Origin: UBA822 sp965249775
GTDB lineage: Bacteria; Gemmatimonadota; Gemmatimonadetes; Longimicrobiales; Gaopeijiaceae
Assembly (NCBI GenBank): GCA_965249775.1
Contig: OZ252253.1
Location: 3,906,001-3,970,000 of the forward strand
DNA: 64,000 nt
Reading direction: 5' to 3'
This document shows positions 44,081 through 52,690 of the stretch, in pieces. Position numbers and translations under genes: made by a program. The notes beneath the pieces are model-generated. The model made no database searches and was not told the DNA's origin. It was given only the letters and a program-made list of their open reading frames with translations. The first letter of the stretch is position 1. The number at the start of each line of letters is the position of its first letter.

Positions 44081-45262
44081 ATGTCAAATCCAATGAACCA
44101 ACCACGTTCTGAACGGAGTCTGTACGGGGTAGTGACGAAAAACCTCGTACGAGCTTCCATCGTCACAGTGCTGTGTTCTGGAGGGTTGCCTAGGCCGGTT
44201 ACGACCCAGGACGTCGTTTGGAGGGTGGCCGATGAGCCCTTGCTGTCCATCGACGGAGCTGTTTCCGATGCAGGCGGCGGCGACCTATTTGGCGTTAGGG
44301 GCCTGGTGCGTCTATCGGACGGGCGGATCGTGGTCGCCGACCAAGCGCCGCGCGTGATGGTCTTCGCTCCAGATGGGAGCCACCTTCGGACGTTCGGGCG
44401 ACGAGGCGAGGGTCCAGGCGAGTTTGGGTCGATCATGTGGATTCAGCGCCTCTCGAATGACACGATTCTCGTTGCCGACCTCCGCAATCGTCGCCGACTA
44501 TCGTACTTCACTGCGGATGGTGCTTTCGTGCGGTCCATCAGCGCAACATCCGTACCGACGCCGTACTTCGACGGCGCGCTTGCGGACGGCACGGTAGTCG
44601 GGACGATCTTCCGCGCCGCTCCTCGCATCACGCAATCCGACGGGGTGTTCTGGGGCAGGGGACAGATAGAGTTGGTGCGTTTCGACGCCCAAGGACGCGT
44701 ACTGAACTCGCTCGGCGTCTTTCCAGGGACTGAAGTGATCGGTGTGCCCGGCTTTGCCGTCATCTCGGTTGATGGCTGGCGAAGCCCCGGACACCGGACG
44801 CTGGTCGTACTAGCGCCAACGGCAATCTACGTGGCCACCGGCGACCGGTTCGAGGTGCTGGTCTTTGCACCAGACGGCGGCGATCCCGACGTCCTTGAGC
44901 TTGACGACTACATACTGGACTCGCTGACGCGCGAGCATGTGATCCGGTACTTCAGCGACATGAGGACGATCGTAAACCGGATCGACTTGGGTACAACGCA
45001 GTGGAACATCCCCGAAGGTCAGACCCTTCCCGCGGTCACGGACTTGCAGCTAGATGAGGACGGCAACCTGTGGGCGGAAGAAGGCGGCAGGGCAACAGAC
45101 GACACGGGGCATTGGTCAGTGTTCACGTCGCGCCGTAGAATCTCGGCGACGATGTCACGCCGCTTTCGGCCCTTTCACATAGGGGCTGAATCAGTGTTGG
45201 GTGTGTGGCAGGACGATCTCGGCGTCGAGTATGTACAAGTTCGCTCAATTCTAAAGCGCTGA
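44081..45262 (+). CDS. 6-bladed beta-propeller protein 1 (exported)
   Basis: This is about a 393-aa protein. Start ATG 44081 (MSNPM) is preferred; GTG 44063 would add six residues. A signal-like segment NLVRASIVTVLCSGGLPRP lies near residues 20-40. The rest shows the NHL/6-bladed propeller pattern (GVRGLVRLSDGRIVVADQAPRVMVFAPDGSHLRTFG, read in parts, with the phrase FGRRGEGPGEF), the hallmark of the family near PF17170. A second, diverged copy is encoded at 45887. In Bacteroidota such propellers lie beside short Cys-rich NVEALA-type peptides, and a Cys-rich frame follows here. Confidence 0.82.
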   Translation: MSNPMNQPRSERSLYGVVTKNLVRASIVTVLCSGGLPRPVTTQDVVWRVADEPLLSIDGAVSDAGGGDLFGVRGLVRLSDGRIVVADQAPRVMVFAPDGSHLRTFGRRGEGPGEFGSIMWIQRLSNDTILVADLRNRRRLSYFTADGAFVRSISATSVPTPYFDGALADGTVVGTIFRAAPRITQSDGVFWGRGQIELVRFDAQGRVLNSLGVFPGTEVIGVPGFAVISVDGWRSPGHRTLVVLAPTAIYVATGDRFEVLVFAPDGGDPDVLELDDYILDSLTREHVIRYFSDMRTIVNRIDLGTTQWNIPEGQTLPAVTDLQLDEDGNLWAEEGGRATDDTGHWSVFTSRRRISATMSRRFRPFHIGAESVLGVWQDDLGVEYVQVRSILKR

Positions 45263-45324
45263 CACCACGGTGGCCGCCCCGCCCGAGGGTCTGCGCTCGG
45301 ACAACGGGCCAGCGGCAGACAGTA

Positions 45325-45366
45325 CCGCTTTGGATGGGGAGACATCGCGGAGTTGGTGGCCTTCAC
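45325..45366 (+). repeat. remnant copy of the quinoprotein 3' end
   Basis: This stretch repeats 43950-43992, the last codons of the PQQ dehydrogenase (ALDGENVAELVAL). The first 18 bases are identical and about 37 of 43 positions match with one gap. The gap means that the copy is no longer in a quinoprotein frame. It suggests that a duplicated quinoprotein end once lay here. Confidence 0.65.
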
Positions 45367-45378
45367 TGGTGCGGGCGA

Positions 45379-45621
45379 GTGGGGGGCGAACAAAAGCTCT
45401 ATGCTGATCCTCGCGCCGCCAGGGGGGAGGCTGCCGTTGCCGCGACGCCAACGTATGCCGCCGCGACCACGGCGGCGGCGGCGTTTGGCTTCTGCGATTT
45501 CGTGTGTGGCGCCGGGTTTACCGTCTGCTGCATTCTCGTCTACCCCCACTGCGAGATATGCGAGCTGCCGACGATTGAGTGCCTCTTGTGGTGCTGGCAA
45601 TACTTTCCTGGAGGGGAGTGA
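45379..45621 (+). CDS. candidate Cys-rich small peptide
   Basis: The frame ends with about 45 residues holding eight cysteines: FCDFVCGAG, TVCCILVY, HCEICELP, IECLLWCWQYFPGGE. The Cys spacing is C-x3-C-x6-CC-x6-C-x2-C-x7-C-x3-C. An Ala-rich stretch precedes it. The start is uncertain: GTG 45379 gives 80 aa, but no good ribosome site is visible and two G6 runs (45380-45385, 45422-45427) may hide a frameshift. It sits between two exported propeller proteins and upstream of an ABC exporter. It could be a secreted disulfide-rich or modified peptide. A chance frame is the main alternative. Confidence 0.4.
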   Translation: MGGEQKLYADPRAARGEAAVAATPTYAAATTAAAAFGFCDFVCGAGFTVCCILVYPHCEICELPTIECLLWCWQYFPGGE

Positions 45622-45886
45622 CGCTGGTGGCTGGGAATTTCTTTGACTAGGATTCCTGAGCCCCAGAAGTCGGACATGGCCTGGTTGCGGAGTTGACCCC
45701 CTGTCGAACCCGGTGCCGTACATGCCGAGGACGTGCAGGATGGCACGAACGAAGAGGTGGAGGTACTGGCTGAAGCTGAAGTTCCAGGCGGCCATGGCAG
45801 GCCTGATGGGGCATCACGCCAGGCCACGCCGGATGCCGTCGTATGGTGCCGGAGTTCAGGGAGCCGCTCGGCCGAGTGGTGCGCGG
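45622..45886. other. 265-nt stretch without an assigned gene
   Basis: This lies between the Cys-rich frame and propeller 2. The propeller 2 frame stays open through it back to 45713 (a basic sequence RMARTKRWRYWLKLKFQAAM), and the minus strand also has a hydrophobic open frame (MAAWNFSFSQYLHLFVRAIL). Neither resembles a known family, and neither has a ribosome site. It could be a decayed mobile-element remnant; I see nothing that settles it. Confidence 0.4.
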
Positions 45887-47149
45887 TTGGCCATTCAAAA
45901 TCAGCGACGATTGCTGGTCATGGTTGAAGTGATCGGAGTAGTGTCTCTGGGGGCTTGTGAACGGGGTGGCAGCCGGCTGGTCGTAACAGGCACGCTCTAC
46001 GACACCGCGGGTGTCGAGTTCATTCGGTACGGGGATCTGCGGTCCTTCCAGGGAAAACCACAGGAGATCGAGGTCGACCCAGTCATCTCCATCGTCAGCG
46101 GCGCCGAGCACTTTGTTCGTCTTAGTGATGTCGCAGTTGACGAAGCAGGGGCGATCTACGTCCTCGACTCGGGAGCCCACTCGATCAGTGTCTTTGATGA
46201 CAAGGGCTCCTTGTTACGATCTTTCGGTGGGGAAGGAGACGGCCCTGCCGAGTTCAGGTCCGTCAGCCAACTGCTGCTAGTTCGAGGGCAAGTAGTCCTT
46301 CCTGACCTCGGAGGCCGCCGGCTAGTGAGCTTCGATCGCGAAGGAGAGGCTCTGGGGACAGCTCCTCTTCCGCAGGGTCGTGGCCTAGCTATCCGGTGGG
46401 CGTTTGATGAGAGCGGGACGGTGTTTGTCCAGCATCGTTCGTTGGATGTCCCCGTCATGCGGGACTTTGGTGGGCCGGGCGATGGCCGCGACGTGCTTAC
46501 AAGGGTTGACCTTGAGGCCGGATCGCTCACCCCATTCTTGGCCTTGCCAACGAGTGAGGTCGTGGATGCAATGCACCGCCCTTCGCCAATGATCCACGTC
46601 TTCGCGGCGGAGCCAGCGTGGGACCTGAGTAGGGACGGCCGCCTGGTGTTCGGTCTGAACAGTGAGCTTCGGTTCATGGTCCTCGACACCACGGGGACGC
46701 CTTCGCTCATCGTCGCTGCCGACGTCCCCCCTGAAGCAGTGTCGGAGAGCGGAAAGCGAATCGCGTTGGATCTCATGCGAGAGTCCATGGTGAGGGTCGG
46801 TGCACCGGAAGAGCGACTGGCCGATCTGGAGAGTGTTGTCCGGGTGGCTGATGCATACCCAGCATTCACGAACCTTGTCTTTGGGCCATCCGGCACAATA
46901 CTGCTCCAGCGCTCGACGAGGCTCTCCGAGGGTCAGGAGTCTTTCGACCCTTTCTGGACAGGCGGTTTCGACGTCAAAGGATTTGGCTCCGGTACTTGGG
47001 ATGTGTTTTCTGGCGCGGGAGAATACCTTGGGTTCGTGACCTTCCCTCCGCGTTTCGATCCAAAGACCTACCTCGGCTCGGTGCTTTATGGCATTCATTA
47101 CGACGAATATGATGTGCAGTCCGTTCGAGGATATCTTTTGGGCCAGTGA
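45887..47149 (+). CDS. 6-bladed beta-propeller lipoprotein 2
   Basis: This is about a 420-aa protein. The start is set at TTG 45887 because it gives a basic n-region (AIQNQRRLLV) before the hydrophobic VIGVVSLGAC lipobox; ATG 45920 is the alternative, with no positive n-region. The propeller pattern includes RLSDVAVDEAGAIYVLDSGAHS and SFGGEGDGPAEFRSV, as in the copy at 44081. It may be a surface or periplasmic binding partner of the small peptide. It is followed by an ABC ATPase/permease pair on the same strand 188 nt away. Confidence 0.8.
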   Translation: MAIQNQRRLLVMVEVIGVVSLGACERGGSRLVVTGTLYDTAGVEFIRYGDLRSFQGKPQEIEVDPVISIVSGAEHFVRLSDVAVDEAGAIYVLDSGAHSISVFDDKGSLLRSFGGEGDGPAEFRSVSQLLLVRGQVVLPDLGGRRLVSFDREGEALGTAPLPQGRGLAIRWAFDESGTVFVQHRSLDVPVMRDFGGPGDGRDVLTRVDLEAGSLTPFLALPTSEVVDAMHRPSPMIHVFAAEPAWDLSRDGRLVFGLNSELRFMVLDTTGTPSLIVAADVPPEAVSESGKRIALDLMRESMVRVGAPEERLADLESVVRVADAYPAFTNLVFGPSGTILLQRSTRLSEGQESFDPFWTGGFDVKGFGSGTWDVFSGAGEYLGFVTFPPRFDPKTYLGSVLYGIHYDEYDVQSVRGYLLGQ

Positions 47150-47337
47150 CTATGCCTCCTTCAAGAGGATTGCGGGTCGGCAGGGACTTCCTGCACCTCG
47201 GAGCATCCTACCATGGAAGCTCTGCCAGCGGGGAGCACCACGGCTCACGAATCTCGCAGACCTTCGAGCAACCTAGGGTCTGACCGGGGGGGAGCATATG
47301 TTCGCCCGAAGCCGGCCGTGCGCTCCCGAGACGTAAT

Positions 47338-48291
47338 GTGACCCAAGAAGTCATCCGCTTGTCTAACTTTTCGAAGACGTTTGGGAAGACCACAGCGGTC
47401 CGCGACATCTCGCTAGTCGTCGAGCGAGGTCAGACGTGCGGGCTGCTCGGCCTGAACGGAGCGGGAAAGACGACGACGCTCAGTTCCATCATCGGAATAC
47501 AACGGCCAACATCTGGGTCGGTGGCATTGTTCGAGGAAGCTCCCACGCGTCTCAGTGCGCGGAACCGTGCCAGAGTTGGCGTCGTGCTGGATGAAACCGG
47601 CTTCTACGAGCATTTGTCGGGTCGTAACAATCTCAGGCTCGTGGCGCGGTATAAGAGGTCGCCGGAATCGTTGGTTGACGAGGCACTTGAGAGGCTTGGA
47701 CTCAAGGACGCCGCGCGGGCACCCTACGGCCATTACTCGTTGGGCATGAAGCAGCGTGTGGCCCTCGGGGCGGCGCTTCTTGGCGACCCAGATGTGGTTA
47801 TTCTCGACGAGCCCACCAAGGGCTTGGACCCCAATGGTATTCGGCTCTTTCGTGACGTACTCGTTGGGCAGCAGGAACAGGGCAAGACCGTACTACTCTC
47901 CAGCCATATGCTCACGGAAGTGGAGCGGCTGTGCACTCAAGTCGCAGTGATCGATGAGGGCGAGCTTCGAGCCTACGGAGACATGGACGAGATCCTTGGG
48001 GATTGGCAGGAGGCGGCGCGTCTTGGTGCCGATGATCTCCGTGCCCTGGCTGACGCAGCGATTGCTTACCCCGGCGTTACCGATGCGCAGGTGGAGAATG
48101 GCGCAGTGGTGGTCGAACTTGAAGATAGAGACTTCGCCTCCTTGAACTCGTTTCTCCACCAGCGGGGGATCAGACTGTCATTTTTGGAGCCAGTCCGTGC
48201 GAATCTGGAAGACGTTTTCAGGAAGATCCTGGATCGTCACTCAAAGGACGAGGACCTGAGTTCACAGTCTTCTGAGGCCGAGCGCAGTTGA
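47338..48291 (+). CDS. ABC transporter ATP-binding protein (ABC-2 exporter type)
   Basis: This 317-aa ATPase starts at GTG 47338. Walker A GLNGAGKTT, Q-loop region VVLDETGFYEHL, signature YSLGMKQRV (a variant of LSGGQ with Met-Lys), Walker B VVILDEPTKGLDP and a switch His in LLSSHML are all present. A C-terminal domain of about 80 residues follows, as in BcrA/CcmA/NatA-type ATPases. It forms an operon with the permease that starts inside its stop (TTGA). The pair probably exports a peptide, lipid or drug; the neighbouring Cys-rich frame is a candidate substrate. Confidence 0.9.
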   Translation: MTQEVIRLSNFSKTFGKTTAVRDISLVVERGQTCGLLGLNGAGKTTTLSSIIGIQRPTSGSVALFEEAPTRLSARNRARVGVVLDETGFYEHLSGRNNLRLVARYKRSPESLVDEALERLGLKDAARAPYGHYSLGMKQRVALGAALLGDPDVVILDEPTKGLDPNGIRLFRDVLVGQQEQGKTVLLSSHMLTEVERLCTQVAVIDEGELRAYGDMDEILGDWQEAARLGADDLRALADAAIAYPGVTDAQVENGAVVVELEDRDFASLNSFLHQRGIRLSFLEPVRANLEDVFRKILDRHSKDEDLSSQSSEAERS

Positions 48292-49088
48292 AGTCCGCAC
48301 TGGAGCGCTTCCGCGATCTCTGGTTCATTGAGATCCTCAAGCTCGCGCGTCGCAGAATCTTCTGGGCGATTCTTGCCGCATATGCGGTGGTCGGGGCAGT
48401 GCAGACGGGTGTACGACTAAGCGCCACCGCCGACTCACGGGGAGTCGAGGAAGTCTTGCTCATCCAGTGGCCCATAGTCGCAACTGGCTTCTATGCACTA
48501 TCCCTAATCCTCGTACCGCTTCTTCTGATCCAAGTAACGGCGGGTGAGTTTGAGCAGCGAACCGCGAGGCAGAGCGTTGCGAGTGGATTATCCAGGATCG
48601 AATTCCTCCTAGCGAAGCTAATGAGCGGTGCCACTACCGCTTGCTTGTTCTGGCTCGTGGGAGTCTCGGTCGGCGGCGGTGTCGTGGGAGTCCTCGCCGA
48701 GTCCGGTGGCGGCTTGCCTACAGCAAGGCTCGAGGATGTAATGCTAGTTGGACGACTATTGGTCGCAGAGTTTTGCTTGGCGAGCATCGGGTTGTTCGCG
48801 GGCGTGCTGTTTCGGAGAACCGGCACTGCAATCATGTGGCTTGCCGTCTACGCAGTCGCGTTTGAACGCGCCATTGGGGATGTCCTTGCGTCCGTCGACG
48901 GTCAACTCATGGCGGACCTTCTGCCTCTAGCGGCGCTTCGCTCCATCGTGTTCGGTGTCGGAGCCGGAACTGGACCAACCGGGGAAGAGTTTGGGGTGCC
49001 TGTTCTTGTTTCTGTAGTCGCTGCGCTCGTGTACACCGCGGCGTTCTCCGTGGCCTCGCTGGTTCTCATGGAAAGGAGGGATCTCTAG
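48288..49088 (+). CDS. ABC-2-type transporter permease
   Basis: This 266-aa protein has six likely membrane helices: RRIFWAILAAYAVVGAV, PIVATGFYALSLILVPLLL, GATTACLFWLVGVSVGGGVVG, a stretch around LLVAEFCLASIGLFAGVLF, TGTAIMWLAVYAVAF, and the C-terminal VPVLVSVVAALVYTAAFSVASLVL. The EFEQRTARQSVASGLSR loop after helix 2 is typical of ABC-2 permeases. TTG 48288 overlaps the ATPase stop, so translation is coupled. Substrate unknown. Confidence 0.86.
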   Translation: MKSALERFRDLWFIEILKLARRRIFWAILAAYAVVGAVQTGVRLSATADSRGVEEVLLIQWPIVATGFYALSLILVPLLLIQVTAGEFEQRTARQSVASGLSRIEFLLAKLMSGATTACLFWLVGVSVGGGVVGVLAESGGGLPTARLEDVMLVGRLLVAEFCLASIGLFAGVLFRRTGTAIMWLAVYAVAFERAIGDVLASVDGQLMADLLPLAALRSIVFGVGAGTGPTGEEFGVPVLVSVVAALVYTAAFSVASLVLMERRDL

Positions 49089-49588
49089 TCTAGCGCACAT
49101 GTATTCGCAGACGTCCACTGTCTGCAACGCTTTTCTCCCACTTAAAGAGCGGGAGGGCGATTATCACGATCTTGACGAACATTACGTAGCACCACTCGAA
49201 TCGTGCTTTGGGTGGTCCGCAAGCAATTCGACTACGGGGCTTGGACCCACCGGCGACCGGAGTGAGCGACCACCCTGACATCTGAGCACGCCCCACCGGA
49301 GCGGATGAACGTGCCCCGTCCCGGGACAGGGTTTTGGCAGAAATGGCAGCGTGGCCATCGAGTCAGGCGACCACCACTCAAACCCTACGATGGCCCGGAA
49401 TGCGTCAGTTGGGACGACATCCCAACCAGCTTGCGGTCACCATCTTGGCCGCGCAGAATATCAGAGAGGTTAGAGGACTCTGTAACCGTCTCCAGCAACT
49501 GAATACTCCGGGTGAGCTACGCGTATCTATTCTGGGAACCTGGGACGTACGGACACGACCCACCGCGACATTGAACACAGGAGGGGAC
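49089..49588. other. 500-nt region without a recognisable gene
   Basis: This lies between the ABC permease and the frameshifted gene at 49589. Short open frames exist on both strands, but none has a ribosome site, signal peptide or family motif. The composition is mixed. A direct run-up to a strong AGGAGG occurs only at the right end (49580-49585). Confidence 0.5.
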
Positions 49589-50051
49589 ATGGACGCCTTT
49601 CGCAGTAGCCTGCTACGTACCGCAGATGACATCTCCTTGGCTATCCAAAACGCCGGGAAGATATTCGGATTCCTGGCTGACGGGCGAGATCTGGTAATAA
49701 TCTCGGATCACGAAGGCGGTCTTCCCCGATCACTCAAACGAGGGATGGCCAGAGGTCCGCGTTGGGCTCCCGGTCGACGCCAAGTTCGTATACGCGGCCA
49801 GCGGACCGCTGACCCGAGTGGCGAGGTGGAAAGTCGAGGGCCTTGAGTCAGACGTGTTGGAAGAACTGTCCTCGACTACCGAAGGCCCGACTTTCGAGTC
49901 GCGAGCCGGTGGCGGAGTCGTGGCAACCCTCGGGCTCAACGCCACCCTGACGGTGAAGGGTGCGACTGCGGAAGTGACCTTGCTCTCGTTCGAGCAGGTC
50001 CGTGAGCCCGAAGCAATCCGTACGACTATTCAGAATCGGGCGACGCGCTGA
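49589..50051 (+). CDS. hypothetical protein (about 153 aa), frameshifted
   Basis: A perfect AGGAGG stands 6 nt before ATG 49589 (MDAFRSSLLRTADDISLAI), so translation starts here. The frame runs to DLVIISDHEGGLP and is then lost at a run of four C at 49724-49727. Removing one C gives GLPDHSNEGWPEVRVGLP and an open frame through VEGLESDVLEELS and LLSFEQVREPEAIRTTI to 50051. The repaired product is soluble, with no signal peptide; no family is recognised. The break is more likely a sequence error than decay, given the intact frames on both sides. Confidence 0.6.
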
Positions 50052-50564
<513 letters not shown>

Positions 50565-51107
50565 CTAGAGAGGGCCCCCGTCCTGTGAACGCATCCCAAT
50601 CCACTTTCGGGAAAGCCTTTGGGACTCGGCGATCTGTTCCCGAGTCATCAGTGCCATCAGTTTCTCTTTGTGCCTCTGCGCATCCCCGTTCCCCTGCGCT
50701 GCGGAGAGATCAAACAACGTATGGGCCAAGGCCATGTTCTGCGGGACGCCGTCACCCTTGATTAGTTTCACGGCAAGGTTGTACTGAGCGACATCGTCCC
50801 CTTGTTCAGCCGCAAGCTTATACCAGTGGATGGCTTCCGGATCGTCCTGGTCTGAATACATCAATGCAAGGCTGAGCTGGGCCCCAACCTCTCCCTGCTC
50901 CGCGGCGAGTCGATACCAGCGTTCAGCTTCCGCATGGTCCTTCGGGACACCCCTACCCGTGTAGTACAAGAATCCAACGCTGAACTGTGCGTCAGCGTTT
51001 CCCTGCTCCGCGGAGAGCCGAAACCAGTGGTGGGCTTCCCCGTGGTCCTGCACGGTACTTCTAGGTAAGCTGGTCCGGCAATGGATCAGGAGGCCGACCG
51101 ACTTCAT
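50565..51107 (-). pseudogene. Sel1-repeat protein fragment
   Basis: Three to four Sel1-like repeats are visible: AHHWFRLSAEQGNADAQFSVG, then AERWYRLAAEQGEVGAQLSLA, IHWYKLAAEQGDDVAQYNLA and TLFDLSAAQGNGDAQ, with phrases such as GRGVPKDHAE. Sel1 repeats are alpha-helical protein-binding modules of usually secreted proteins. The first repeat is cut: upstream there is neither a signal peptide nor a credible start, and the frame runs over the 5' part of the opposite-strand XRE gene. The stop is immediately next to the tRNA fragment. It is best read as a truncated relic at a junction. If it is a real short gene, the ATG at 51107 is its start. Confidence 0.6.
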
Positions 51108-51350
51108 CGGGCCGTTGGACGACGGCTGCGCGAACTTCGCCACGCGGAGGCGGGACTCTCGCAGGAGGGGCTTGCCGCACGGGCAGGCTTCCACCGGACC
51201 TATGTTGGAAAGCTCGAGCGGGGAGAGACGGCCTGCACGGAGGACGGTCTGGCGGCGCTCTGTTCAGCCTTGGACACAACTTTGGCCGAGTTCTTCGCCC
51301 CGTTCGATAAGCCGGTGAAACTGCGGGGTCCGCGCCGCCGCCGTTCCTAG
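51081..51350 (+). CDS. XRE-family HTH regulator
   Basis: This 89-aa protein is a Cro/C1-type helix-turn-helix with LRELRHAEAGLSQEGLAARAG, then FHRTYVGKLERGE as the recognition helix and TEDGLAALCSALDTTLAEFF closing the five-helix fold. A basic tail (LRGPRRRRS) may add DNA contacts. The ribosome site of ATG 51081 is weak. It is a common regulator type in mobile elements and defence loci, and it lies upstream of the minus-strand AlbA_2 gene, with 3' ends converging. Confidence 0.82.
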   Translation: MDQEADRLHRAVGRRLRELRHAEAGLSQEGLAARAGFHRTYVGKLERGETACTEDGLAALCSALDTTLAEFFAPFDKPVKLRGPRRRRS

Positions 51351-51420
51351 GGCATGACGGACGGTGCACTGCCCCGACCCGGAGTCATAGTAGGTGTTGA
51401 GACCGGGCCCCCTGCCCATC

Positions 51421-52598
51421 CTAGTCCCACTCACGATAGTACGATCCGTCATCGTCGTAATTCCGTGATGCCTCCCACCCCGCAGCGTTCCACATTGCAT
51501 CAAAGACCGGCCTAAGTAACTGGGCGACATCGAGACCCGAACTGTCCGCGACGACCTTTGGCAGAAGTAGAAGATCCCGGTCTATCGGGTGTCCGAAGCC
51601 ACCGTGCCAAGAACGGTTCCGTGTCTCAGGGAGAACCCGGTATCCTTGAACGCCTGCTAGAGTGATGAATATTGCGATCGGACCGGATACGCCGTTCTCA
51701 TCCAAGAGACCGAGATACTTCTTTGTGTGAGAAAGAAGAATCGGCTCAACGTTAGTACTCCGGATGAACTTGTCGCCACCTTCAGCGGGATACATGGACG
51801 AGGCGTTCACCGCCTCAAGAATGCCCGACCGAAAGATCTGGAGATAGGCGTGGACCACACCCTCGTCTCGCTGCGGAAAGACCGCTATTCCATCGAAGTT
51901 GTATCGGAAGTCTCTGCGTTGCGATTGGAGGCGTACAAATCCATCGGAGTTTTGGTCCATTGCCGCCAGGTCTATCCTAGCATCTCCATCCACCGATCCA
52001 AGCGGCACAAGGTGTAGAATTACCTTCGGCTCGTCGTACAGCGGGGGCGGGAGTCTCACCAGCGAGGATTTTCATCAACCTCCCTGAGCGGAACCTTTCA
52101 ACTCGCTCTTCAACGGATCGCGTCTGTGAGAACGCGACACGTAATTCATCAACATCAAGGGGGTACTTGCCTGCCGAGTTCCTCCCCCAAAAGCGAGAGC
52201 TGCCTCTATAGGTAACCATGTGCGGTCCCATCCAACTCGTCGGAACGCGGACGGCTAGCACAGTGGATCCATCACATTCGATAGGCCTCATCTCGAAACC
52301 AAGGACACGAGGGTCAAGCGCGTCTCGGGTCAAGTTCTCAAGCCGAAGAATTTCGCGTTCAACATTGATCTCTCCGACCCCTACGATCTCCTCGGCCACC
52401 CCGCCCTTTTCACGGATCCCGTACAAGATCAATCCCGTTGGCGAAGGACGACACGTCGTTGAGCATCTCGCGCTTTTCAGCGTCAGACCCGCCTGGGAGA
52501 CTTCGCTTGTAATCAAGAAATCGACCTTCGGCCACACCATCCTCAATTAGTCGGCGAAGGTCTTCAGACGTAAGGCTGTTGAGCGATTTGTTATGCAC
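51421..52598 (-). CDS. AlbA_2/Schlafen-type DNA-binding protein, two frameshifts
   Basis: GTG 52598 follows AGGAGGG and begins HNKSLNSLTSEDLRRLIEDG. The N-terminal AlbA_2 domain has EGRFLDYKRSLPGG, DVSSFAN, then GLILYGIREKGGVAEEIVGVG and RVPTSWMGPHMVTYRG-type strands. Two single-base insertions break it: one extra G in a run of three (52434-52436), after SSFAN, and one extra base in a run of five (52043-52047), after AGETPAP. Removing both gives an unbroken protein of about 392 aa ending at 51421, with SFxxx C-terminal part PLYDEPKVILHLVPLGS. Such proteins are putative transcription or defence factors. It is divergent from the SIR2 gene with a 92-nt gap. Confidence 0.72.
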
Positions 52599-52690
52599 GT
52601 CCCCTCCTAGTCCAGGGCCTCACCGCTATGTTGGTCAGCCCCCTCAAGATATCTTCACCGTGATCCTCACCAACCAAAGAGAGGCTCAGG

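Noticed and set aside
45713..45886. N-terminal extension of propeller 2
   Set aside because: The extension is a very basic sequence lying before the lipobox. A lipoprotein signal must be at the N-terminus, so translation should start near 45887-45920.
47161..47337. Small open frames between propeller 2 and the ABC ATPase
   Set aside because: Two plus frames are open, but neither has a ribosome site, start context or family pattern. I leave it as leader sequence.
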